The notes beneath the pieces were generated by a model that was not told the origin of the DNA, did not search any database, and saw only the letters and a list, made by a program, of their open reading frames with translations. A stretch of DNA of 64,000 nt from Nocardia acidivorans NBRC 108247 (GTDB lineage: Bacteria > Actinomycetota > Actinomycetes > Mycobacteriales > Mycobacteriaceae): contig NZ_BDAW01000023.1 in NCBI RefSeq assembly GCF_001625085.1, positions 62,001-126,000 of the forward strand. The letters are read 5' to 3'. The translations under genes were made by a program, and so were the position numbers. Shown here one piece after another: positions 34,586 through 42,378 of the stretch (positions are counted from its first letter, which is position 1; each line of letters opens with the position of its first letter).

Positions 34586-35280
34586 CTACCCGCTGACGGC
34601 CGCCTCGAACGTGTCGTCCAGCCAGTCGTAGACGCGGGCGAAGGCCAGGCGCTGCGCCCCGGATTGGCAATGCGCGTCCGCGCCTTCGGCCGCGGTGAAG
34701 GACAGCAGGGTCTTGGGGCAGGTCAGGTGGGCGTAGAGGAGTTCGGGCTGACCTTTGAAGAAGCCGTCCTCGGTGCCCGCGCAGACCAGGGTGGGGCAGG
34801 TGATGCGCTCGGCGATGCCGTCCCGGACGTGGTAGTCCAGGTAGGCGGCGCAGAATTCACGTGCGGTGTCGACGCCGAAGGTGAAGCGGCCCTGGGCGAT
34901 TGCCCAGCGCAGGGTCGGGCTCTCCTGCGCGGCCCGGTCGAGGACCTCGTCGAGCTCCGGATCGGAATCGGCGCGCAGTCGGCGTTCGATCTCGGCGCGA
35001 TCTCCCGGAAGGCCCATGGTGGCGATGGTCCCGAGGTCGTAGACGCCGTCCAGGGTGATCAGGGCCGCGATACGCGGTTCGAAGGCGGCGGCGCGCGGGG
35101 TCAGGACACCGCCCATGCTGTTGCCCAGCAGCGCGATACGCGCCGGATCGACATCGGGGCGGGAGAGGGCGAACTCGATGACGGGGCCGACCACATGCTC
35201 CCAATCGGGGCGGAAGAACAGGCCGCGCCGATGCCGGGCGCCGGGCTGGCCCGGACCGTCGAAGGGAACCTCGAGGCCCT
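34586..35280 (-). pseudogene. Alpha/beta hydrolase lacking its N-terminal half
   Basis: The C-terminal portion of an alpha/beta hydrolase of the type with a FDGPGQG box (compare 2,6-dihydroxypseudooxynicotine hydrolases). Present are VPFDGPGQPGARHRRG, FRPDWEHVVGPVIEF, the nucleophile elbow LLGNSMGGVL, an Asp in AGTEDGF and the His in ADAHCQSG. The normal first 130 or so residues are missing: upstream of about 35280 the frame reads antisense through a TetR fragment. It has no own promoter and is probably dead. Confidence 0.65.
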
Positions 35281-35289
35281 CAGCGCGGA

Positions 35290-35668
35290 CGCGGCGATCA
35301 CCTGGCTCACCGAACATTCCCCGATCCCGGATACCGGCAGCCTGCGGGCGGACCTGCGCGGATTCGCGAGCAAGGTCGCCGCCGACGTATCGGGCCCGGC
35401 CGGGCTGGGGGTGCTGCGGCTTGCGATGGCGCTGTCCAATGCCGGGGAGACCGGAGCGCAGGCCCGGAACCAATTCCTCACCGCACGTTTCGACCAGCTA
35501 CGGGCCATGGTCGACCGGGCGGCGGCGCGCGGTGAGCGCGCCCCCGACCCGATGCAGATCGTGGACCACATTCTGGCCCCGATCTACGTGCGGACGCTCT
35601 TCGGTCTGGGACCGCTCGGCGACGCCTACACCGATGCGCTGGCCGACCGGCTGGTCGACCGATCCTGA
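35290..35668 (+). pseudogene. TetR family regulator, C-terminal fragment
   Basis: The frame carries a typical TetR C-terminal ligand domain: IPDTGSLRADLRGFASKVAA, AMALSNAGETGAQARNQFL, then DPMQIVDHILAPIYVRTLFG. The N-terminal DNA-binding helices are absent, since just upstream the sequence is the reverse of the hydrolase remnant. The two fragments look like a divergent pair whose shared promoter and both N termini were removed by one deletion. Confidence 0.6.
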
Positions 35669-35684
35669 AGTGCCACCGCCGCGC

Positions 35685-37361
35685 TCAGGCCGGGCACCCG
35701 TCCTTGATCCAGCGCTCGAAGGCGTCCACATGCTCGACCGGCCACGCGCCGTCACACGGCATCGACCCCTGCCGCAGCCGGGTGAGAATACCGTCGGCAT
35801 GCTGCGTCACATCGGCATGCGACCACAGATCGAACACGAAACTCATGGATTTGCGGTCCATTTCGCGGAACAGCGGCTTGATGTGGTCGGCGAAGCCGAG
35901 GGGTTCATCCCCCGCCGGAAGCGTCACGGCCCGTTCGGTTTTCGGCTCCAGCGCCGAGATCCGCGAACCGGGTGTGGCATTGCACACCCACCACCAGCGC
36001 GGTACCGGCATATGCGGGGGCGGATTCGCGCCGGGCTGGGAGTTCTCCACCGCGATCCGCGAACCCCACTCCACATAGGCGGCGAAGGCGGCGCGGAACT
36101 CCGGATCACGCGGCAGGCCCGCGTCATCGGCGGCGCGCGAGATGAGCTGGGCCCAGCGGGCGCGCCACTCCTCGGTGAGGGCCTTACCGGCGTGCTCGGC
36201 GACCATATGGTCGTAGCCGCCGTAGCGCTCGGTGTACAGCAGTGGCCCGCCGAAGGTTTCGGTCAGCCACGCCGCCACCCGCTCGGGATGATCGGGTGAC
36301 ATGCGCGCGAACAGCGGGGCCAGCAGTTCGTCATTGGCCACGTACTTGCCGTAGAAGATCTTGGTCATCCGGGTCAGCGCGGGCAGTCCGCCCGCCCATT
36401 CGAACAGGCTCGGCTCCTGCGACATCGGCGGATCCTGGAAGCCCACGTAGTAGTGCATCCCGCTGCAGAACGGCTTGTTGCGCGATTGCCCGCACCGGCA
36501 CAGGCTGTAGTGCTCGCGATCGGCCGCGCCGTCCAGCGGCACCCCGCCGGTGATCCGATACGGTCCGTCCTTGGACACCTCGACCGCCGGATCACGGTGC
36601 GGCAGTGACACATCCGGGCTGCCGAGCGCGCCGGACGGGCAGGCCCGCACCGCCGCGGCGATCTCATCGGCGCGCGCGCCGCTGGGCGCGACGAACGGCT
36701 CCTGGCCGGCCCGGAATGCGGTCGGCACCCGATCGGTGCAGAACCCCGAATGCGCGCAGAGTCCGCGATTGTCGGTGACCGTCACCCCCATCCCGGGATA
36801 GGTGTCGAGCTGATCGGGCACGCGCTCGGGATCCTTGGCGCCGCTGAAACCGATCCGGGCGTGACTGCCATCGCAGAGCGGCTTCATTTCCGAAGCGCCA
36901 CAGCGGCACAGCGCCATCTGCGGGAAGGTGCGAATGGGTTCGCCGAGCCAGTTGGTGAGCTGTTCGGGATTGCTGAGCAGATACGGTCCGTCCGGCGCGA
37001 CCTCGATCCGCATCGGCGAAACACCTTGAATCGCGGCAAGTTCGGCGACGCGCGCGGCCAAAACCTTTTCGTCCGAGGCGAATACGCAGGCGAGGTGCTG
37101 AAGGGCGGCCACCGCCTCCTGCAATTCCGGCAGATCATCACCGGCCCGCAATCGGGTGGCGTCCTTGGCCAGCTCCCACAGTCGCTGCTCCGGTTCACCG
37201 AGCTCGGGTTCGACTGTGACGGAGTCCGTTTCACCCACGACGGCGGCGAGTGGGCGGATGACCGTATCGCTGAGCGGAGCCGCACCCTCGACGAGTTCAC
37301 CGTTGAGACGCCGGGCACGGGCCAGCAGGGTGCGGAGTTCGTTCCGGGTGGCGGTGGTCAA
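35685..37361 (-). CDS. Fusion of two CDGSH-type [2Fe-2S] motifs, a ferredoxin-like segment and a truncated hemoglobin
   Basis: A multidomain protein of about 558 residues. From the TTG at 37361 (after GGGAAGG): residues 1-120 helical; CDGSH site 1 with C152, C154, C163 and H167 (CRCGASEMKPLCDGSH); a Fer4_19-like segment with GLCAHSGFC and RACPSGAL; CDGSH site 2 with C288, C290, C299 and H303 (CRCGQSRNKPFCSGMH, Asp replaced by Ser); a group II-like truncated globin around 325-440 with LTRMTKIFYGKYVANDELL and a candidate proximal His in MVAEHAG (about 390); and a C-terminal 70-residue segment with MPCDGAWP. It should bind two [2Fe-2S] clusters and haem, suggesting electron transfer to O2 or NO. 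It is divergent from a LysR regulator. Confidence 0.8.
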   Translation of the reverse strand: MTTATRNELRTLLARARRLNGELVEGAAPLSDTVIRPLAAVVGETDSVTVEPELGEPEQRLWELAKDATRLRAGDDLPELQEAVAALQHLACVFASDEKVLAARVAELAAIQGVSPMRIEVAPDGPYLLSNPEQLTNWLGEPIRTFPQMALCRCGASEMKPLCDGSHARIGFSGAKDPERVPDQLDTYPGMGVTVTDNRGLCAHSGFCTDRVPTAFRAGQEPFVAPSGARADEIAAAVRACPSGALGSPDVSLPHRDPAVEVSKDGPYRITGGVPLDGAADREHYSLCRCGQSRNKPFCSGMHYYVGFQDPPMSQEPSLFEWAGGLPALTRMTKIFYGKYVANDELLAPLFARMSPDHPERVAAWLTETFGGPLLYTERYGGYDHMVAEHAGKALTEEWRARWAQLISRAADDAGLPRDPEFRAAFAAYVEWGSRIAVENSQPGANPPPHMPVPRWWWVCNATPGSRISALEPKTERAVTLPAGDEPLGFADHIKPLFREMDRKSMSFVFDLWSHADVTQHADGILTRLRQGSMPCDGAWPVEHVDAFERWIKDGCPA

Positions 37362-37483
37362 GGCATGCCTTCCCTCGAGGACGAGTGGGTATCCACTTCG
37401 AAGGATGCCCACCGAAACCCCCGGGAACAATGACCGTTCGCTCAACGCTTATGTAGTTCCACTCAGGAAACGAGCGAAGGTCC

Positions 37484-38392
37484 ATGGAGCTCTACGAAAT
37501 CGAGGCATTCCTCGCGGTGGCCGAACACCTGCATTTCGGGCGCGCCGCCGAACAACTGCACGTCTCCCCCAGCCGGGTCAGCCAGACCATCACACAGTTG
37601 GAGCGGCGTGTCGGCGCGCAGCTCTTCGAGCGCACCACCCGGCGGGTGACCCTGACCCACATCGGTGAACAGCTGATGCACGATCTGCGACCCGGACATG
37701 AGCAGATCCAGCGGGGCATCGGCCGGGCTGTCGGGGCGGGTCGCGGGTTCGCGGGCACGCTCACGGTGGGATTCATCGGCGCGGCCGCCGGGCAGCTCTG
37801 TCATGCCACCGCCGCGCGGTTCCGGACCGCGCATCCCGAGACCGAACTGACCATTCGCGATGCCCAGCTCACCGACGGAACGAGCTGGTTCACAACGGGT
37901 TTCGACATGGTGCTGGTGAGCCGTCCCATCGAGGATCCGGCACTGGTGCACGGTCCGGTGCTGATCACCGAACCGCGGATGCTGGCCGTGTCGACCGAGC
38001 ATCCGCTGGCCTCGCGCACCAGTGTGGAACTGGAGGATCTGGCCGCGGTGACACTGCTGGACGTGCCCGAGTCCGTGCCGCGGTCCTGGGTGCGCGACCA
38101 CCTGCCGACCCGGACGCCCGCGGGCAAGCCCATTCCGCGCGGCCGAATGGTGCGCACCTTCCAGGAGGTGCTGGCCTCGATCGGCGCGGGTGAGGGCGCG
38201 TTCATCTGTGGCGCGCAGGTGAATCGCTACTATCAGCGACCCGATATCGCCTTCCTGCCGATCGTCGGGACCCCGCCCGTGCAGTGGGGTTTCACCTGGC
38301 GCGCCTGCGATGAGACCGCCCGTATCCGCGCCTTCGACACCGCCGCGCACGAGCTGGTCCGGGCAGACCTCACACGCGCCAACCGGCCCTGA
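37484..38392 (+). CDS. LysR family transcriptional regulator
   Basis: A 302-residue LysR regulator starting MELYEIEAFLAVAEHLHFGR with the winged helix 'AEQLHVSPSRVSQTITQLER' and a two-lobe effector domain. It is divergent from the CDGSH-globin fusion, with 122 bp between starts, so control of that gene in response to an oxidant, NO or a metabolite is the natural guess. The last 23 bp overlap the 3' end of the convergent DoxX gene. Confidence 0.88.
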   Translation: MELYEIEAFLAVAEHLHFGRAAEQLHVSPSRVSQTITQLERRVGAQLFERTTRRVTLTHIGEQLMHDLRPGHEQIQRGIGRAVGAGRGFAGTLTVGFIGAAAGQLCHATAARFRTAHPETELTIRDAQLTDGTSWFTTGFDMVLVSRPIEDPALVHGPVLITEPRMLAVSTEHPLASRTSVELEDLAAVTLLDVPESVPRSWVRDHLPTRTPAGKPIPRGRMVRTFQEVLASIGAGEGAFICGAQVNRYYQRPDIAFLPIVGTPPVQWGFTWRACDETARIRAFDTAAHELVRADLTRANRP

Positions 38393-39323
38393 GCCGACGG
38401 CGACCGCCGCGATCCTTGGCCGCGTCGGCCAGTTCGGTACCGCGATCCTTGGCCGCGTCGGCCAGTTCGGCGCCACGATCCCGGACCACCTCGGCCAGCT
38501 CCGAACCGCGATCGCGCATCACGTCCGCCAGCACCGCGCCGCGATCCTTGACCACCTCCGAGAGCACCGCGCCCTTGTCCTTGACCACGTCGGACAGCAG
38601 CGCGCCGCGATCCTTCACGACCTCGGAGAGCTCCCCGCCGCGATCGCGCGCCACCTCGGCCAGGTGCGCACCGCGATCCTTGGCGACATCGGCCAGGTGC
38701 GCACCCCGATGCTGGGCGATCTCGGCCAGATGAGCGCCACGGTCCTGGGCGATCTCGGCCAGCTGCGAGCCGCGGTCCTGGGCTATTTCGGCCAGGTGCG
38801 CCCCCTGCTCATGGGCGCGCTCGGCCAGCAGCGAACCCTTGGCCTGGGCCGTATCAGCCAGTTCGGCGGTTCCCGCGGCGGCCCGCTCCGCGAACTCACG
38901 CCATGCGGGCGTACCACGGCCGCCCTTATCTCCCGCCGCGATGAGCAGACCGCCCAGCAGGCTCAGATCCTTGAGAAAGGCCAATCGTTTGGCGGACTTC
39001 AGGGCCGGATCGGTTTCGGCCCAGAAGTCCTGTTCGGTGATGGTCGCCGGAATCACGGTCGCGGCGAGCAGACCCGCGGCCAGGCGCGGGACGCGGCCGA
39101 AGGCGAGCAGCGCGCCACCGCCCACCTGCACCATGGCATTGATCCGCACGGCACGATCGGGTTCGGGGAAGCGGTCCGCATAGCGATCGGGCAACACTCG
39201 TTTGGCCTGCTGCACCCGATCGGCGGCAGCCTTGGTGCGGTGCTGTGGGTTGGCGAGGGTGTCCAATCCCTCGGCTATGAACGCCGTCGCGAGCAGTGGG
39301 CGGGCGAGTCGTCGCATCAACAT
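38370..39323 (-). CDS. DoxX-family membrane protein with a long 11-residue-repeat tail
   Basis: A 317-residue protein. Residues 1-150 are a DoxX-like four-helix membrane domain (RRLARPLLATAFIAEGLDTL, NAMVQVGGGALLAFGRVPRL, then TITEQDFW), as in quinone-linked thiosulfate oxidoreductase subunits. From about residue 160 to the end come roughly fourteen repeats of 11 residues, consensus L-A-E-V-A-K-D-R-G-A-H/E. Such 11-mers form long amphipathic helices that can wrap on membranes, as in LEA, apolipoprotein or synuclein-like proteins. The start is ATG 39323. An apparent SigB-type promoter lies upstream, which suggests a stress-induced envelope protein. Confidence 0.78.
   Translation of the reverse strand: MLMRRLARPLLATAFIAEGLDTLANPQHRTKAAADRVQQAKRVLPDRYADRFPEPDRAVRINAMVQVGGGALLAFGRVPRLAAGLLAATVIPATITEQDFWAETDPALKSAKRLAFLKDLSLLGGLLIAAGDKGGRGTPAWREFAERAAAGTAELADTAQAKGSLLAERAHEQGAHLAEIAQDRGSQLAEIAQDRGAHLAEIAQHRGAHLADVAKDRGAHLAEVARDRGGELSEVVKDRGALLSDVVKDKGAVLSEVVKDRGAVLADVMRDRGSELAEVVRDRGAELADAAKDRGTELADAAKDRGGRRRLRAGWRV
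38395..38850. repeat. About fourteen 33-bp tandem repeats inside the DoxX gene
   Basis: The unit reads like GCGATCCTTGACCACCTCGG with small changes and a strict 33-bp period, encoding the 11-residue protein repeat. The reading frame is kept throughout, so expansion and contraction in whole units is possible. Confidence 0.85.
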
Positions 39324-39362
39324 GATGAGGAGGGTCCTTCCTGGTCGCCGATACTCCGGCTG

Positions 39363-39386
39363 TAACCGGAACGGCGGCCGGTAAAC
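39363..39386 (-). promoter_or_regulatory. Candidate SigB/SigF-type promoter for the DoxX gene
   Basis: On the minus strand GTTT (39386-39383), 15 bases, then GGTTA (39367-39363) resembles the GTTT-N15-GGGTA promoter of SigB/SigF sigma factors with one mismatch. It lies 40 bp upstream of the DoxX start and is divergent from a similar promoter of the sigma gene. Confidence 0.5.
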
Positions 39387-39415
39387 CCGGCTGTGCACAG
39401 GTTTCCCACGTCTCG

Positions 39416-39440
39416 GTTTGGCAACGGGGAGAAGGGGGTA
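39416..39440 (+). promoter_or_regulatory. Candidate SigB/SigF-type promoter for the sigma factor gene
   Basis: GTTT at 39416-39419, 16 bases, then GGGTA at 39436-39440 matches the alternative-sigma consensus GTTT-N14-16-GGGTA. It points towards the sigma factor gene at 39609, consistent with autoregulation. Confidence 0.55.
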
Positions 39441-39608
39441 CTCATGCACCAGGTTGATAGAACAGCCGATCCCGGGAGGTCCGCACTCATGCGGCCGGCC
39501 GGTGGTGCGACAGCAGATTTCGCCACTGCGAAACGCTAAGACGCGCGGCGCAGCCGGACATCCCTCTGGGAGGTCGTGGCGCAATCAGCCGGAGTCGGAG
39601 TTTGACCG

Positions 39609-40379
39609 ATGACCGTTAACACCTACGACAATATCGAGGCGGCCTTTCAGGAGCTCGCCGTCGCCGACGAGAACCTCGACCCCAAACGAAACCGCCTGCG
39701 GGAGCGCATCATAGAACGCTGCCTACCGCTCGCCGATCACATCGCGCGCCGATTCGCCGGCCGCGGTGAGGGATTCGACGATCTACAACAGGTCGCGCGC
39801 GTGGGACTGGTTCAGGCCGTGGATCGGTTCGACGTCTCACGCGGTTCGACCTTCCTGTCCTTCGCGGTTCCCACCGTCATGGGCGAGGTACGCCGGCACT
39901 TCCGCGACTACACCTGGTCGGTTCGAGTTCCCCGGCGCACCAAGGAGATTCAGCTCCAGATCGGCGGCGCCGTGGAACGATTGGCACAGCGGCTCGGGCG
40001 GATGCCCAAGGCCCGCGAAATCGCCATCGAGCTCGACGTGGACCTGTTCGAGGTCACCCAGGCGCTGGTGGCCGCCAACGCCTATCAGGCCAGCTCGCTC
40101 GACGCCTACACCGGCGACGACGGTGAGAACACACCGCTGTCCCCGGCCGAGTCGCTGGGCGCGGACGACCCCGATTTCGAACTCATCGAACAGCGAATGG
40201 CGGTGCGCCCGCACCTGATCCAACTCGAGGACCGCGAGCGCGACATTCTCACCATGCGCTTCTTCGAATGCCGGACCCAGAAGCAGATCGCCGACCACCT
40301 CGGCATCTCCCAGATGCACGTGTCCCGCATCCTGTCCCGCACGCTCGATCAACTGCGCGCAGACGCCCTGGCCGACTGA
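39609..40379 (+). CDS. RNA polymerase sigma factor, SigB/SigF family
   Basis: A 256-residue group 3 sigma factor. Region 2 includes 'DDLQQVARVGLVQAVDRFDV' and the promoter-melting 'FLSFAVPTVMGEVRRHFRDY', region 3 RRTKEIQLQIGG, and region 4 'DILTMRFFECRTQKQIADHL' with GISQMHVSRILSR. It lacks region 1, as expected for stress and sporulation-type SigF/SigB. No anti-sigma (RsbW) or antagonist gene is adjacent, so partner proteins must lie elsewhere. A matching promoter motif is found upstream. Its 3' end overlaps the convergent flavoprotein gene by 31 bp. Confidence 0.92.
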   Translation: MTVNTYDNIEAAFQELAVADENLDPKRNRLRERIIERCLPLADHIARRFAGRGEGFDDLQQVARVGLVQAVDRFDVSRGSTFLSFAVPTVMGEVRRHFRDYTWSVRVPRRTKEIQLQIGGAVERLAQRLGRMPKAREIAIELDVDLFEVTQALVAANAYQASSLDAYTGDDGENTPLSPAESLGADDPDFELIEQRMAVRPHLIQLEDRERDILTMRFFECRTQKQIADHLGISQMHVSRILSRTLDQLRADALAD

Positions 40380-41320
40380 TAGGCCGCCACGGCGGCGGTG
40401 GTCTCCTCGGTCATCAGATCGGCGTTGATCATCGCCCCGGCGGTGGCGCCGGCCGCGGCGGCCGCGCCGACCTGGGCGGAGAGATCGGTGACATTGCCCG
40501 CCACCCAGATACCGGGGGCATCGGTGCGGCCGGTCGGGTCGGCGGGAATGTGCTCCCCCATACCGGAGGGGTGCTGCACGGGCTTCAGATCGAGGGCCGC
40601 GAGGAAGTGCGCACGCGCCACCATGCGCGAGGCCACCGCCACGGCCGTGCGCGGCACGACCGTACCGTCCTCGAGCCGGACGCCGACGACCCTGTCATCG
40701 GCGATCTCGAGTGCCCGCACCGCACCGGTCACCACCGGAATCCCGCGTGCCGCAAGCTGTTCCGCCTGCTCCGCCGTCGGTGTGACGGTGTGCGCGAAGA
40801 AGGTGATATCCGGGCTCCACTGCCGGAACAGCAGCGCCTGATGCACCGACATCGGGCCGCTGCCCAGAATGCCGATGGCCTGATCGCGCACCTCCCAGCC
40901 GTGGCAGTACGGGCAGTGGATCACATCGCGGCCCCAGCGCTCGCGCAGCCCCGCGATATCGGGCAGTTCGTCGACGAGTCCGGTCGTCACCAGCAGCCGC
41001 CGTGCGCGCACGGTGCGGCCATCGGCCAATTCGACCGTGAATCCGCTGTCGTCCCGGGTCGCGTCGACCACGGTGCCGGACAGCAGGTGACCGCCGTAAC
41101 CGCGCACCTCCTCGCGACCGCGCGCCAGCAATTCCGCCGGGGGCATACCCTCGCGGGCCAGCAGCCCGTGCACGCCGTCGGCGGGGGCATTGCGGGGTTC
41201 GCCCGCATCGATCACCAGTACCGAGCGCCGGGCCCGGGCCAGCATGAGCGCACCGTTCAGACCGGCCGCGCCACCGCCGATCACCACCGCGTCGTAGCCG
41301 TCCACCAGCTGATCCGTCAT
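40349..41320 (-). CDS. Thioredoxin reductase-like NAD(P)/FAD oxidoreductase
   Basis: A 323-residue flavoprotein: FAD site VVIGGGAAGLNGALMLARAR, second Rossmann motif GILGSGPMSVHQAL, and a redox pair in HCPYCHGWEV (CxxC). The C-terminal GIWVAGNVTDLSAQVGAAAA is the usual FAD-binding end. It resembles the TrxR-like proteins (HcaD/GliT-type) that reduce small disulfides. ATG 41320 is preferred over 41323 because AAGGAGG then has proper spacing. It is divergent from an XRE-cupin regulator, with a palindromic site between them. Confidence 0.87.
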   Translation of the reverse strand: MTDQLVDGYDAVVIGGGAAGLNGALMLARARRSVLVIDAGEPRNAPADGVHGLLAREGMPPAELLARGREEVRGYGGHLLSGTVVDATRDDSGFTVELADGRTVRARRLLVTTGLVDELPDIAGLRERWGRDVIHCPYCHGWEVRDQAIGILGSGPMSVHQALLFRQWSPDITFFAHTVTPTAEQAEQLAARGIPVVTGAVRALEIADDRVVGVRLEDGTVVPRTAVAVASRMVARAHFLAALDLKPVQHPSGMGEHIPADPTGRTDAPGIWVAGNVTDLSAQVGAAAAAGATAGAMINADLMTEETTAAVAAYQSARASARS

Positions 41321-41374
41321 CATGACCTCCTTGTTCCGCTTGTTATCGACCATGCGAGAAGATCCACAAATCTG

Positions 41375-41400
41375 GCAAGGATATTTGCCGATACGGCAAA
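41375..41400. promoter_or_regulatory. Operator with three half-sites between flavoprotein and XRE-cupin genes
   Basis: GGCAA at 41375-41379, TTGCC at 41386-41390 and CGGCAA at 41395-41400 alternate in orientation. The last two form the perfect inverted repeat TTGCCG-ATA-CGGCAA. It ends 8 bp before the regulator's start codon, so bound regulator would block its own expression and probably the divergent flavoprotein. Confidence 0.6.
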
Positions 41401-41408
41401 CTCGGAGG

Positions 41409-41993
41409 ATGGACAGCGAACTCGATCAGGCCCTCGACGCGGTCGGCCCGCGCTTGCGAGACCTGCGGCACAAGCGCGAGGCCACGCTCGCCGAGCTCTC
41501 CGCGAGCACCGGAATCTCGGTCAGCACCCTGTCCCGGCTGGAGTCCGGGGCGCGGCGGCCCACCCTGGAACTACTGCTGCCGCTGGCCAAGGCGCACGGG
41601 GTCACCCTCGACGAACTCGTGGGCGCGCCGCCCACCGGCGATCCGCGCATCCATCTGCGACCGGTCAGCCGCGGCGGGATGACCATGGTGCCGCTCACCC
41701 GGCGCGCCGGTGGCATTCAGGCGTACAAACTGGTCATCCCCGGCGGGACGCGCCGCGAGCCCGACCCGCAGACGCATGAGGGCTACGAATGGATGTACGT
41801 CCTCAACGGGCGACTGCGGGTGGTGCTCGGCGACCACGATTTCATCATGTTGCCCGGAGAGGCGGCGGAATTCGACACCCGCGAACCGCACTGGTTCGGC
41901 GCGGCCGGACCCGAATCGGTCGAATTCCTCAGCCTCTTCGGCAAACAGGGGGAACGGGCACACCTGCGCGCCCGGCCCCAGCCCAAGCACTAA
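41409..41993 (+). CDS. XRE family regulator with C-terminal cupin domain
   Basis: A 194-residue regulator. Residues 10-65 are an XRE HTH ('LAELSASTGISVSTLSRLES'), and residues 85-190 are a cupin ('GYEWMYVLNGRLRVVLGDHD' then ILPGEAAEFD-like strands and HWFG). Such proteins sense a small molecule or metal through the cupin. The ATG directly abuts GGAGG, so either spacing is unusually short or translation is leaderless. The palindrome upstream and the divergent thioredoxin reductase-like gene suggest local control. Confidence 0.88.
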   Translation: MDSELDQALDAVGPRLRDLRHKREATLAELSASTGISVSTLSRLESGARRPTLELLLPLAKAHGVTLDELVGAPPTGDPRIHLRPVSRGGMTMVPLTRRAGGIQAYKLVIPGGTRREPDPQTHEGYEWMYVLNGRLRVVLGDHDFIMLPGEAAEFDTREPHWFGAAGPESVEFLSLFGKQGERAHLRARPQPKH

Positions 41994-42085
41994 TCGCGCG
42001 CGCCTGGCGGCATGTGAGTGTTCGGCGCGCAGGCAGACCACACCCGCGAGCGTGCGCACCGTGCCCGAGTGCATGCGGGCCGTGT

Positions 42086-42258
42086 TGTGACGGGTCCATC
42101 GGCCTGGCACCCCCGCACACGCTGCCGGACGGCTTGCGCGCGGTTCCGCTCGGCGATGCCGCGCCCAGCGATCCGGTGGTGGCGTGGCAGCGGGCCGATC
42201 GCAATCGCTCATCGGCTCGTTTCGGCGGATCGCGGCCGAGGTGTTACCGAACCCGCTG
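42086..42258 (+). pseudogene. LysR regulator C-terminal remnant
   Basis: Two frames in turn carry LysR-like C-terminal sequence: 'LAPPHTLPDGLRAVPLGDAA' then PSDPVVAWQRADRN, and after a frameshift LIGSFRRIAAEVLPN. No DNA-binding domain remains. The rest of the 41994-42378 gap holds only the palindrome at 42274 and the leader of the next gene. Confidence 0.5.
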
Positions 42259-42273
42259 ATCATCCGGCCCGAC

Positions 42274-42295
42274 AAACCAAGCACTTGCTTGTTTT
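42274..42295. promoter_or_regulatory. CAAGCA-CT-TGCTTG operator upstream of the SDR gene
   Basis: The core CAAGCACTTGCTTG (42278-42291) is an exact 6-2-6 inverted repeat that extends to 10-base arms with one mismatch (AAAcCAAGCA / TGCTTGtTTT). It ends 83 bp before the SDR start. An almost identical core lies at 50457-50470. The core also contains AnCAAGnnCTTGnT, which I recall as the KstR2 recognition pattern, but assignment to that regulator is unproven. Confidence 0.55.
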
Positions 42296-42378
42296 ACTGC
42301 GGTGGACTACCAATAGGGTCGTACCGACCTGTTCATATGCGTCGCGCCCACCCGCGCGCCCCGCACCGAAGGAAGTAA

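Noticed and set aside
33249..34631. 460-residue plus-strand open frame
   Set aside because: Antisense of the phosphoketolase, which is unambiguous on the minus strand.
38395..38850. Possible CRISPR array (33-bp spaced repeats)
   Set aside because: There are no unique spacers between units; the whole block is one in-frame protein repeat.
42278..42291. Definite KstR2 cholesterol-ring regulon site
   Set aside because: The consensus match is from memory, the second copy deviates from it and neither flanking gene is a known KstR2 target; kept only as a shared operator.
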